Source of the DNA: an uncultured Eubacteriales bacterium
GTDB lineage: Bacteria; Bacillota; Clostridia; TANB77; CAG-508
Direction of reading: 5' to 3'
Assembly (NCBI GenBank): GCA_949288175.1
Contig: CASEIV010000001.1
Span: forward strand, 1-64,000
Length of the DNA stretch: 64,000 nucleotides
The notes below the pieces were generated by a model. The model searched no databases, was not told the DNA's origin, and saw only the letters and a program-made list of their open reading frames with translations. Shown here piece after piece: positions 8,963 through 16,489 of this stretch. Positions within the stretch are counted from its first letter, which is position 1, and every line of letters begins with the position of its first letter. The translations under genes were made by a program, and so were the position numbers.

Positions 8963-9814
8963 ATGATATTAGATGAACTATTTGGAAATAAAATAAAAGT
9001 ATATGCATTTGTGGGACCATCAGGGACTGGGAAAAGTTATCGTGCACAAATGGTAGCAAGTGAAAAAAATATAAGCTATATTATAGATGACGGATTATTA
9101 ATTAAAGATAATGAAGTATTGGCAGGAGAATCAGCCAAAAAAGCGCCTACAAAAGTAGGAACAGTTAAACATGCGTTATTTTATGAAAAAGAAGAAAGAG
9201 ATAAAATTATAAAAGCTTTAAGAAAAGAAAGACCACAAAGTATCTTAATTTTAGGTACATCTGATGGTATGGTGCAAAAAATTGCAGCTAATTTAGGATT
9301 GCCTGAAATTAGTGAATATATCTATATAACAGATGTAGCAACAAAACAAGAAATGGAAACAGCAAGAAGAATCCGTGTAACAGAAGGGAAACATGTTATA
9401 CCAGTACCAACTTTTCAAATAAAAAAAGATTTTTCAGGGTATTTATTAGACCCATTACAAATCTTTAAATCAAAAGGAAAAGGACAAAAACCATATATAT
9501 CAGAAAAATCTATCATAAGGCCAACCTTTAGCTATCTTGGAAAATTTACCATATCTGATTTGGTGTTTAGACAAATATTAGAATATATCGCAGTAAAAAC
9601 ACCAGCTATTTATAAAATAACAAGAACAAGAGTAGAAAACTATGGTGAAGGTGCAAAAATCTATGTAGAAGTGACGGTTATGTATGGATATAATGTTATA
9701 AATGGAATTAAGGATTTTAAGGATAGAGCAAGAAAAGAAATTGAAAAACTAACGGCTATGAATGTGGTAGAATTAGAAGTTGTTGCGAAAAATATTTATG
9801 TGCCGGAAAAATAA
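8963..9814 (+). CDS. P-loop NTPase fused to an Asp23/Gls24-like domain
   Basis: The 283-aa product has a Walker A motif GPSGTGKS at about residues 18-25 in an AAA-like N-terminal half, with SILILGTSDGM as a probable beta-strand near residue 94. The last 70 residues (KIYVEVTVMYGYNVINGIKD onward) resemble the Asp23/Gls24 envelope-associated domain: a beta strand ending in YG, an amphipathic helix and a final strand with VVELEVVAKNIYV. Asp23-type proteins work at the membrane periphery. The function of the pair is unknown. The ATG has only a weak AAGG upstream; a stronger AAAGGAG lies 35 bases away. Confidence 0.6.
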   Translation: MILDELFGNKIKVYAFVGPSGTGKSYRAQMVASEKNISYIIDDGLLIKDNEVLAGESAKKAPTKVGTVKHALFYEKEERDKIIKALRKERPQSILILGTSDGMVQKIAANLGLPEISEYIYITDVATKQEMETARRIRVTEGKHVIPVPTFQIKKDFSGYLLDPLQIFKSKGKGQKPYISEKSIIRPTFSYLGKFTISDLVFRQILEYIAVKTPAIYKITRTRVENYGEGAKIYVEVTVMYGYNVINGIKDFKDRARKEIEKLTAMNVVELEVVAKNIYVPEK

Positions 9815-9843
9815 TATAAGCATAACAAGATATATATAAATAT

Positions 9844-9868
9844 GGAACCACAACTTGGTTGTGGTTCC
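9844..9868. terminator. Strong hairpin between the P-loop gene and cmk
   Basis: GGAACCACAAC pairs perfectly with GTTGTGGTTCC across a three-base loop. No T-run follows on the plus strand, so it may be an RNA stabiliser or repeat rather than a classical terminator. Confidence 0.4.
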
Positions 9869-9977
9869 GATTTGGGGTCATAAGAATATCAAATGAAGAA
9901 GTTATTAGAAAGATAAAAGATTACATAAAATTTCTATTTATAAGAAATGTTAAATTTATAAGAAAAGAGGAAAAATA

Positions 9978-10634
9978 ATGTCATTTGTAGTTGCAATTGA
10001 TGGACCTGCAGGGGCAGGAAAAGGAACGATAACCAAATTAGTAGGTGAGAAATTAGGATTAGTGAATATTGATACAGGTGCAACTTTTCGATGTGTTGCC
10101 TTAAATATGATTCAAGAGCATATTGATATACAAGAAGAAAAAAATATAGAAGAAATGTTAAATAAAATCCATATTGAGATGGATTCTGATGGAAAAATAT
10201 ATTTAAATGGAGAAGAGGTAACAAACAGAATTAGAGAAAATGATGTAAATGATTTGGTTTCACCAGTATCTGTTTTACCAGTCGTAAGAAATAAACTATT
10301 AGAAGTACAAAGAAATATTGCTAAAGGGAAAAATGTCATCATGGAAGGAAGAGATATTGGAACAGTCGTATTTCCAGATGCAGATGTCAAAATTTATTTA
10401 GATGCAACGGCTGAGGAAAGAGCAAGAAGAAGGGTATTGCAAAATCAAGAAAAAGGAATAGAATGTTCTTATGAAGAAGTACTACAAGGAATAAAAGACA
10501 GAGATAAAAGAGATTCTACTAGAGAAATTGCACCATTAAAAAGGGCGAAAGATGCTATATATGTAGATTCTACGAATTTAAGTGTAGAACAAGTGGTACA
10601 AGAAATTATAGAAATTATTAAAAAGAAAGCATAG
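9978..10634 (+). CDS. cmk: Cytidylate kinase
   Basis: The enzyme phosphorylates CMP and dCMP with ATP in pyrimidine salvage and RNA turnover. The 218-aa product begins with the P-loop GPAGAGKGT, followed by the substrate motif NIDTGATFR, the EGRDIGTVVFPDAD segment and the KRDSTREIAPLK lid. Length and motif order are typical of bacterial Cmk. GAGGAAAAA precedes the ATG. plsC follows after a 145-base gap, the conserved cmk-plsC neighbourhood of Clostridia. Confidence 0.96.
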   Translation: MSFVVAIDGPAGAGKGTITKLVGEKLGLVNIDTGATFRCVALNMIQEHIDIQEEKNIEEMLNKIHIEMDSDGKIYLNGEEVTNRIRENDVNDLVSPVSVLPVVRNKLLEVQRNIAKGKNVIMEGRDIGTVVFPDADVKIYLDATAEERARRRVLQNQEKGIECSYEEVLQGIKDRDKRDSTREIAPLKRAKDAIYVDSTNLSVEQVVQEIIEIIKKKA

Positions 10635-10700
10635 AAAGATAAGCGTTTAAGAAGTTATGAAATAGAAAGAATAGTAGGATAAGAAAACAAAATAAGGTCT

Positions 10701-10740
10701 GTCACTTTCGTTTCATTTTGAAACGATTTGGCACGTCCCT
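10701..10740. repeat. Imperfect hairpin, CGTCCC-type repeat before plsC
   Basis: CGTTTC (10709-10714) pairs with GAAACG (10720-10725) across ATTTT, and the stem extends imperfectly through GTCACTTT and ATTTGGCAC. It is followed by ACGTCCCT, the motif shared with other dispersed hairpins here. Confidence 0.4.
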
Positions 10741-10779
10741 AATGTTTCAAAAAATAAAGAAAGGCAAGGAAAATGAGTC

Positions 10780-11376
10780 ATGAAAAAAGGTTTAAAAGAA
10801 ATCATAAAATGGATTGTAAGAGGTGCTTTATATATATGGTTTAAGATTTATTATCAAGCAGAAATAAAAGGATTAGAAAATGTTCCAAAAGAAGGAGCCG
10901 TTATTTTTTGTGGAAATCATAGAAGTTATATAGACCCACCATTAATGGTGGCAACAGCTAAAAGGGATATGAAATTTTTAGCGAAAGAAGAGTTATATAA
11001 AAATAAATTCTTAGCATTTTTAGGTTGGGCATTTGAGGCAATACCAGTAAAAAGAGATGAAAAAGATGTATCTGCTATTAAAAAATCATTAAAAGATTTA
11101 AAAGAAGGAAAATGTATTGCTTTATTCCCAGAAGGAACGAGAAATGGCTTAGAAAAAGGGGAAAAGGTAAAAGATGGTGTGGCATTTTTTGCAATAAGAA
11201 GTGGAGCAAAAGTTGTCCCTTGTGGTATAAAAGGTGGAACAAAAGACCATCATAAAATTACGATTACTTATGGAGAACCATTAGATTATAGTCAATATAA
11301 GGGAAGCAAGGATAAAGAAGTTTTAGACAACGTAACAGAAGAAATTATGGGCAAGATTATAGAACTTGCTAGTTAG
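10780..11376 (+). CDS. plsC: 1-acylglycerol-3-phosphate O-acyltransferase (PlsC family)
   Basis: PlsC adds the second acyl chain to lysophosphatidic acid in phospholipid synthesis at the membrane. The 198-aa product has an N-terminal hydrophobic segment, the catalytic NHRSYIDP motif (NHX4D), the FPEGTRNG motif that binds the glycerol phosphate, and the VPCGIKG strand. AAGGAAAA precedes the ATG with about 9 bases spacing. It follows cmk and ends in a bidirectional terminator and one 31-bp palindrome. Confidence 0.92.
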   Translation: MKKGLKEIIKWIVRGALYIWFKIYYQAEIKGLENVPKEGAVIFCGNHRSYIDPPLMVATAKRDMKFLAKEELYKNKFLAFLGWAFEAIPVKRDEKDVSAIKKSLKDLKEGKCIALFPEGTRNGLEKGEKVKDGVAFFAIRSGAKVVPCGIKGGTKDHHKITITYGEPLDYSQYKGSKDKEVLDNVTEEIMGKIIELAS

Positions 11377-11381
11377 GAGAA

Positions 11382-11412
11382 TGTCGCATAGACAAACGAA
11401 CCCAATGCGACA
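11382..11412. repeat. 31-bp palindromic repeat after plsC
   Basis: Full stem TGTCGCAT/ATGCGACA with the loop AGACAAACGAACCCA, in the opposite orientation to the copy at 5730. Confidence 0.9.
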
Positions 11413-11420
11413 TTAATAAA

Positions 11421-11450
11421 AAACAGATTGGTAAGCGAATCTGTTTTTTT
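11421..11450. terminator. Bidirectional terminator between plsC and a 64-aa ORF
   Basis: AAACAGATT (11421-11429) pairs with AATCTGTTT (11438-11446) around an 8-base loop. A T-run follows on the plus strand and TTTTTTA follows on the minus strand, so it can serve both converging genes. Confidence 0.8.
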
Positions 11451-11645
11451 CTATTTTGGATTTTTCAAACAATTCTCTACAGCTTTTATGAAATTTTCTA
11501 CTAATTCATCATTTGTTTTATCCATAAAATCTGCACTCCAGACTCTAATGGGGCTTCTTGTAAAATAGAATTGTTTGTTTGAATCGGGGATGTAAAACTT
11601 TTTTATGGGCGGTTTGGGTTTGGTTATTAATCCAATAGATTCCAT
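11451..11645 (-). CDS. Small hypothetical protein (64 aa)
   Basis: I do not recognise this protein. It is supported by a strong ribosome binding site (AAAGGAG, 6 bases before the ATG) and by a bidirectional terminator directly after its stop. The N-terminal third is Lys/Pro-rich (TKPKPPIKKFYIP), followed by RSPIRVWSADFMDKTNDELV and a helical C-terminus. It has no signal peptide or membrane helix. It lies divergent to the AAA_14/DUF4143 ATPase gene, whose repeat array sits between the two. Confidence 0.6.
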   Translation of the reverse strand: MESIGLITKPKPPIKKFYIPDSNKQFYFTRSPIRVWSADFMDKTNDELVENFIKAVENCLKNPK

Positions 11646-11807
11646 ATTTTTCTCCTTTTATTTAATTATAAGAAAAAGTTTTAGCAAGCTTATCATTGCC
11701 AAAGTTACAAATGCTTATTGCATTACCATAAACTTAACATAAATGGTAAGGATTGTCAAATAAAAGTAATCAAAATAGAAATTTATAAAGCGAAAAGCGC
11801 AGAATAA

Positions 11808-11934
11808 TGAAACAAATCACTACAAATATTTAAAATAAAATACCGCAAGTCTTTGAAACGAAACGCCACAAATTTTTGAAATAAAACATCACAAACATTT
11901 GAAATAAATTGCCACAAATTATTGAAATGATTTC
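11808..11934. repeat. 23-bp direct-repeat (iteron-like) array upstream of the DUF4143 ATPase
   Basis: Five contiguous units of exactly 23 bp begin at 11808, 11831, 11854, 11877 and 11900, with a truncated sixth from 11923. The units follow the pattern TGAAA-N8-CACAAA-N4 with a few substitutions (the second unit reads TAAAA and CGCAAG). The last TTGAAA is also the -35 box of the ATPase promoter. Tandem operator or iteron sites at a promoter are usually protein-binding arrays; the binder is unknown. Confidence 0.85.
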
Positions 11935-11950
11935 AAAAAAATGGTATAAT
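11922..11950 (+). promoter_or_regulatory. Sigma-A promoter of the ATPase, overlapping the repeat array
   Basis: TTGAAA (11922-11927) and TATAAT (11945-11950) are spaced by 17 bases, 39 bases before the start codon. The -35 element lies inside the final repeat unit, so a protein bound to the array would compete with RNA polymerase. Confidence 0.75.
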
Positions 11951-11988
11951 ATAATTAATGATTGATATAATAAAAAGAAGGTGATTTT

Positions 11989-13257
11989 GTGGAATATATA
12001 AAAAGAATTGTTGATGAAGAAATTAAAAATAAATTAAAAATAATGGGAGCAGTTTTAATAAAAGGACCAAAATGGTGTGGAAAAACAACTAGTGCAAAAC
12101 AAATAGCGAAAAGTGTTTTAGAAATGCAAAATCCAGATTTACAAGAAAATTATATAGAGCTAGCAAATACAAAACCATCATTGCTATTAGAAGGAGAAAA
12201 ACCAAGATTAATAGATGAATGGCAATTAGTCCCTAAATTATGGAATGCAGTTAGATATTCCATAGATAATATAGGACTTCCAAACCAATATATCCTTACA
12301 GGTTCTGCGACACCAACAGAGGATCCTTCTCTACATAGTGGTGTGGGAAGATTCGCTTTTGTTACTATGAAACCAATGACATTATATGAAAGTGGAGATT
12401 CAAATGGAAAAATATCTCTAAAAGAAATTTTAGAAGGAAATAGAGAAATTGATGGAATAAAGACAGATTTAGAATATGAAAAAATAGCATATGTTTTATG
12501 TAGAGGTGGTTGGCCAAATGCAATAAAATTACCTGAGAAAGAGGCTTTAGAAATATCAAAAAATTATATTGATGTACTTTGTGAATCAGATATTTCAAGA
12601 ATAGATGGTACAAGTAGAAATCCTAATCTTACTAGAGCCATATTAAAGGCATATGCAAGACAAGTATCAACAATAAATTCTAATCAAGCACTAATTGAAG
12701 ATGTAAAAGCAAATTATTCAAATGTTAGTGATAGAACAATTATAGAATATCTAACTGTATTAAAAAAATTGTACATTATAGAAGAAATAGAAGCATGGAA
12801 TCCTAATATAAGAAGTAAAACTGCCATTAGAACATCTCCAAAGAAAAGTATGATAGATCCGTCTTTAGCCATAGCTGCGTTAGGAGTGTCCCCTAAAGAA
12901 ATTATGTTAGATATAAGAACATATGGATTATTATTTGAAAATCTTGTAAATAGGGATTTAAGTGTATATGTAAATGCAATAGGTGGGAATTTAAAACATT
13001 ATAGAGATAGGTACCAGTTGGAATGTGATAATGTTATTCATTTCAATGATGGAAGATATGCATTAATTGAAGTGAAATTAGGTGGAACAAGAATAAAAGA
13101 GGCAGAAGAACATTTATTAACATTAAAAAGATTAATATTACAAAATCAACCTAAAATAGGTGAACCAGAATTCTTGATGATTATTACAGGTACAGATATA
13201 GCATATACAACGGCAAATAATGTATTAGTAGTGCCAATTGGTTGTTTGAAAAATTAA
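11989..13257 (+). CDS. ATP-binding protein, AAA_14 with DUF4143 domain
   Basis: The 422-aa product has the AAA_14 ATPase at the N-terminus (Walker A KGPKWCGKTTSA near residues 25-36, Walker B RLIDEWQLVPKLW, sensor ILTGSATPT). The DUF4143 region follows with GGWPNA and a winged-helix part. At the C-terminus ECDNVIHFNDGRYALIEVKLGG resembles a restriction-nuclease-like D-EVK core. The start is GTG with GAAGGTGA about 6 bases upstream. This family is widespread and of unknown cellular role. A 23-bp direct-repeat array overlaps its promoter. No partner gene is operonic with it; a typA promoter begins immediately after its stop. Confidence 0.85.
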   Translation: MEYIKRIVDEEIKNKLKIMGAVLIKGPKWCGKTTSAKQIAKSVLEMQNPDLQENYIELANTKPSLLLEGEKPRLIDEWQLVPKLWNAVRYSIDNIGLPNQYILTGSATPTEDPSLHSGVGRFAFVTMKPMTLYESGDSNGKISLKEILEGNREIDGIKTDLEYEKIAYVLCRGGWPNAIKLPEKEALEISKNYIDVLCESDISRIDGTSRNPNLTRAILKAYARQVSTINSNQALIEDVKANYSNVSDRTIIEYLTVLKKLYIIEEIEAWNPNIRSKTAIRTSPKKSMIDPSLAIAALGVSPKEIMLDIRTYGLLFENLVNRDLSVYVNAIGGNLKHYRDRYQLECDNVIHFNDGRYALIEVKLGGTRIKEAEEHLLTLKRLILQNQPKIGEPEFLMIITGTDIAYTTANNVLVVPIGCLKN

Positions 13258-13286
13258 TTGACAAAACCACCGAATAGGTGTATAAT
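13258..13286 (+). promoter_or_regulatory. Consensus sigma-A promoter of typA
   Basis: TTGACA (13258-13263) and TATAAT (13281-13286), 17-base spacer, a perfect consensus match. It gives typA a leader of about 110 bases that contains an imperfect hairpin (about 13313-13345) and one 31-bp palindrome. Confidence 0.85.
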
Positions 13287-13352
13287 TTTATAAGCTTATT
13301 TTTAGAGATGTAGGCGTTTTTCAAGAAAAACTTTGGAAAACGTCTTAATAAA

Positions 13353-13383
13353 TGTCGCACAGACAAACGAACCTAATGCGACA
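13353..13383. repeat. 31-bp palindromic repeat in the typA leader
   Basis: TGTCGCAC/ATGCGACA stem with loop AGACAAACGAACCTA; one arm position differs from the consensus. It ends four bases before the typA Shine-Dalgarno region and falls inside the transcribed leader. Confidence 0.88.
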
Positions 13384-13404
13384 AAAAGGAAAGGGAGTAA
13401 TAAA

Positions 13405-15219
13405 ATGAACAACAAAAACATTAGAAATATTGCAATTATCGCACACGTAGACCATGGAAAAACAACATTGGTAGATGCCATGTTAAAACAAAGCCATGTA
13501 TTTAGAGAAAATGAACAAGTACAAGAGAGAGTTATGGATTCTAACGATTTAGAGAAGGAAAGAGGTATTACTATTCTTTCTAAAAATACATCTGTTATGT
13601 ATCATGATATCAAAATTAATATTGTGGATACACCAGGACATGCAGATTTTGGTGGAGAGGTAGAAAGAGTACTTAAAACTGTTGATGGAGTACTTTTATT
13701 AGTTGATGCTTTTGAAGGAGCAATGCCACAAACAAGAGAAGTATTAAAGAAATCATTAGCTTTAGGTTTAAAACCAATTGTGGTTATTAATAAAATAGAT
13801 AGACCAGGAGCAACTCCAGAAAAAGTTGTCGATCAAGTTATTGAACTATTTATTGAGTTAGATGCAAATGATGAACAATTAGATTTCCCAGTTGTGTATG
13901 CTTCAGCAAAAAATGGAATTGCGAAAATGGATTTAAATGAAGAAACAAATGATTTACATTGTCTATTTGAAACAATTGTCAATACGATTCAAGCACCAAA
14001 CTGTGATGAAGAAGGTCCAGCACAAATGTTAGTATCTAACATTGATTATGATGATTATGTTGGAAGAATTGCAGTAGGAAGAGTAGAAAGAGGAAGTATA
14101 AAAGTGGGAATGCCAGTAGCTATCTGTGGAAAAGAAGATAAAATTTCACAAGGTAGAATTGCAAAGGTATATACACATGTTGGATTAAATAAAGTAGAAG
14201 TAGAAGAGGGAAAAGCAGGAGACATTATCGAACTTGCAGGATTACCAGATATCAACATTGGAGATACGATTTGTGATTTTAATCACCCAGAAAAAATACC
14301 ATTTGTGGATATTGATGAACCAACAGTATCTATGACATTTAGTGTCAATAATGGACCATTTGCAGGAAAAGAAGGACAATTTATTACATCTCGTCATATT
14401 CGTGATAGATTGTTTAAAGAGTTAGAAAGAAATGTATCATTAAGAGTAAAAGAAACAGATTCACCAGATTCTTTTGAAGTATCAGGAAGAGGAGAATTAC
14501 ATTTATCTGTATTAATTGAAACAATGAGAAGAGAAGGGTTTGAATTATTAGTATCTCGTCCAAAAGTTATTTTTAAAGAAGTTGATGGTGTAAAATGTGA
14601 ACCAATTGAAGATTTAGTAGTAAATGTTCCTGATGACTGTGTAGGAAATGTTATTGAGAAATTAGGAAGAAGAAAAGCAGAAATGGTCAATATGGAACCT
14701 GCTGAAGATGGACATACAAAAATTGAATTTAAGATTCCAGCAAGAGGATTAATTGGTTATAGAACAGAATTTTTAACAGACACAAAAGGGGAAGGAACGA
14801 TGAATCATATATTTGATTCTTACCAACCATATAAAGGAGATATCCAAGCACGTGTTAGAGGAACGATTGTCGCTTTTGAAAACGGAAAATCTGTAACATA
14901 TGGATTATACAATGCACAAGATAAAGGTGATTTATTCATTGGACCTGGTGTAGAAGTATATGAAGGAATGATTGTTGGATTAAACTCAAGAGGAGAAGAT
15001 TTAGCAATCAATGTATGTAAAGAAAAACATTTAACAAATACAAGAGCTTCTGGCTCAGATGAAGCTTTACGTTTAGTACCACCAATTCAAATGTCACTAG
15101 AAAAAGCGATTGAATTTATTCAAGATGATGAATTGGTAGAAGTAACACCAAAATCAATCAGATTAAGAAAGAAAATATTAGACACAAAAGAAAGAGAAAG
15201 AGCAAGTAGAAATAAATAG
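13405..15219 (+). CDS. typA: GTP-binding protein TypA/BipA
   Basis: TypA is a translational GTPase related to EF-G that acts in ribosome assembly and stress adaptation. The 604-aa product has G1 [11 protein letters not shown]3 [12 protein letters not shown] and G4 NKIDRPGA, then the domain II beta-barrel and C-terminal domains with [19 protein letters not shown] and [17 protein letters not shown]. The ATG at 13405 is supported by AAAGGAAAGGGAG upstream. The frame is open back to 13333, but that extension would translate the 31-bp repeat and is rejected. Confidence 0.97.
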   Translation: MNNKNIRNIAIIAHVDHGKTTLVDAMLKQSHVFRENEQVQERVMDSNDLEKERGITILSKNTSVMYHDIKINIVDTPGHADFGGEVERVLKTVDGVLLLVDAFEGAMPQTREVLKKSLALGLKPIVVINKIDRPGATPEKVVDQVIELFIELDANDEQLDFPVVYASAKNGIAKMDLNEETNDLHCLFETIVNTIQAPNCDEEGPAQMLVSNIDYDDYVGRIAVGRVERGSIKVGMPVAICGKEDKISQGRIAKVYTHVGLNKVEVEEGKAGDIIELAGLPDINIGDTICDFNHPEKIPFVDIDEPTVSMTFSVNNGPFAGKEGQFITSRHIRDRLFKELERNVSLRVKETDSPDSFEVSGRGELHLSVLIETMRREGFELLVSRPKVIFKEVDGVKCEPIEDLVVNVPDDCVGNVIEKLGRRKAEMVNMEPAEDGHTKIEFKIPARGLIGYRTEFLTDTKGEGTMNHIFDSYQPYKGDIQARVRGTIVAFENGKSVTYGLYNAQDKGDLFIGPGVEVYEGMIVGLNSRGEDLAINVCKEKHLTNTRASGSDEALRLVPPIQMSLEKAIEFIQDDELVEVTPKSIRLRKKILDTKERERASRNK

Positions 15220-15295
15220 GGGCCATTGTGATCAGATCCTTTTGGACCCTTTTGTATCCCAATAGTAGGCGGATAAAAGGATAGGAAAGATAAAA

Positions 15296-15865
15296 ATGAA
15301 TCTAAAAGAACAAATAGAACATTTTATACCATTTAATGAGCAAGAAAAAGCAGACAAAGAAATGATGATAGAATATATAAATACTTTTAAAGATGTATTC
15401 ACTAGAGAAAATAAAATGTGTCATTTTACAGCTTCTAGTTGGATTGTAAATAAAGAAAGAACAAAAGTATTAATGATTTATCATAATATTTATCAATCTT
15501 GGGCATGGACAGGAGGACATAGCGATGGAGATGAGAACTTGTTACATGTTGCATTAAAAGAAGCTCGAGAAGAAACAGGATTAAAAAATTTAAAAGTATT
15601 AAAACAAGATATATATAGTTTAGAAATTGTAACAGTGGATTGTCATATGAAAAGAGGAAAGTTTGTACCATCTCACTTACATCTAGACTGTTGTTATTTA
15701 TTTGAAGCTGATGAAAATGAACCACTTAGAATCAAAGAAGATGAAAATAGTGGTGTAAAATGGATAGAAATTAACAAGGTAACAGAAGTAACCAATGAAC
15801 CGAAAATGATACCGATTTATCAGAAATTAAATGATAAATTGGTGATATGGAGGAGACAAAATTGA
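15296..15865 (+). CDS. NUDIX hydrolase
   Basis: NUDIX enzymes hydrolyse nucleoside diphosphates linked to other groups. The 189-aa product has the Nudix box from GGHSDGD through ALKEAREETGL (about residues 74-96), with the metal-binding REETGL core. The N-terminal part (about 1-45) and the HLHLDCCYLFEAD strand resemble the isopentenyl-diphosphate-isomerase-like branch of the superfamily. The substrate is not predictable. AGGAAAG precedes the ATG. Its TGA overlaps the TTG start of trmR, so the two genes are co-translated. Confidence 0.88.
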   Translation: MNLKEQIEHFIPFNEQEKADKEMMIEYINTFKDVFTRENKMCHFTASSWIVNKERTKVLMIYHNIYQSWAWTGGHSDGDENLLHVALKEAREETGLKNLKVLKQDIYSLEIVTVDCHMKRGKFVPSHLHLDCCYLFEADENEPLRIKEDENSGVKWIEINKVTEVTNEPKMIPIYQKLNDKLVIWRRQN

Positions 15866-16449
15866 ATACAATAGCATTAGAAAAAATAAAACAAAAAGCA
15901 TTAGAAGAACATATTCCAATCATTATGGATGAAACATTAGAAGTCATTGAAAAATATTTAAGTAAAAATAAACCGAATAGAATACTAGAAATTGGAACAG
16001 CAGTGGGATATTCTGCCATATGCTTTACACAATTTTTGGCAGAAAATGGTGTGATTGATACCATTGAAAGAGAAGCAGATAGAGTAGAAGAGGCAAAGAA
16101 AAATATTCAATTAGCAGAGGTGGAAGATAAGATACATATTTATGAAGGTGATGCAGTAGAAATTTTACCAACGCTAAATCAACAATATGATGTGGTATTT
16201 ATTGATGCTGCAAAAGGAAAATATCCATTTTTCTTGAAAGAAGCCTTAAGAATGATTAATCAAGAGGGAATTATTTTTGCAGATAATATTTTATACAAAG
16301 GCTATGTTATGAGTGATTATAACAAGCATAAACAAAGAACAGCAGTTAGAAATTTAAGAGAATATATAAAAGAAGTTAGCGAAAATCCAAACCTTGAAAC
16401 AGAAATATTAGAAGTAGGAGATGGATTGGCAGTTAGTAAAATTAAATAA
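15862..16449 (+). CDS. trmR: O-methyltransferase, probable tRNA 5-hydroxyuridine methyltransferase TrmR
   Basis: This is a class I SAM-dependent methyltransferase of the YrrM family. In Bacillus, TrmR methylates 5-hydroxyuridine at tRNA position 34 to 5-methoxyuridine. The 195-aa product shows the SAM motif ILEIGTAVGYSAI, the acidic DTIEREADR strand, and the metal/substrate motif FIDAAKGKYPFFLKEA followed by DNILYKG. The TTG at 15862 is preferred because GGAGGAGA lies 5-6 bases upstream and would otherwise be inside the gene. A trhP-like U32 gene lies 3 kb downstream, which supports this role over a generic catechol methyltransferase. Confidence 0.85.
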   Translation: MNTIALEKIKQKALEEHIPIIMDETLEVIEKYLSKNKPNRILEIGTAVGYSAICFTQFLAENGVIDTIEREADRVEEAKKNIQLAEVEDKIHIYEGDAVEILPTLNQQYDVVFIDAAKGKYPFFLKEALRMINQEGIIFADNILYKGYVMSDYNKHKQRTAVRNLREYIKEVSENPNLETEILEVGDGLAVSKIK

Positions 16450-16455
16450 GATAAT

Positions 16456-16483
16456 AAAAAACTCTCAAGATGGAGAGTTTTTA
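16456..16483. terminator. Bidirectional terminator between trmR and the RelA/SpoT-like gene
   Basis: AAAAACTCTC pairs with GAGAGTTTTT around AAGATG, giving a T-rich end in both directions. It separates two convergent genes. Confidence 0.85.
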
Positions 16484-16489
16484 TTAATA

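Noticed and set aside
11808..11934. CRISPR array
   Set aside because: The 23-bp units are contiguous with no spacers and are degenerate; they fit an operator or iteron array.
13333..13404. N-terminal extension of typA
   Set aside because: It would translate the 31-bp palindrome; the ATG at 13405 has a good ribosome binding site and matches the family start.
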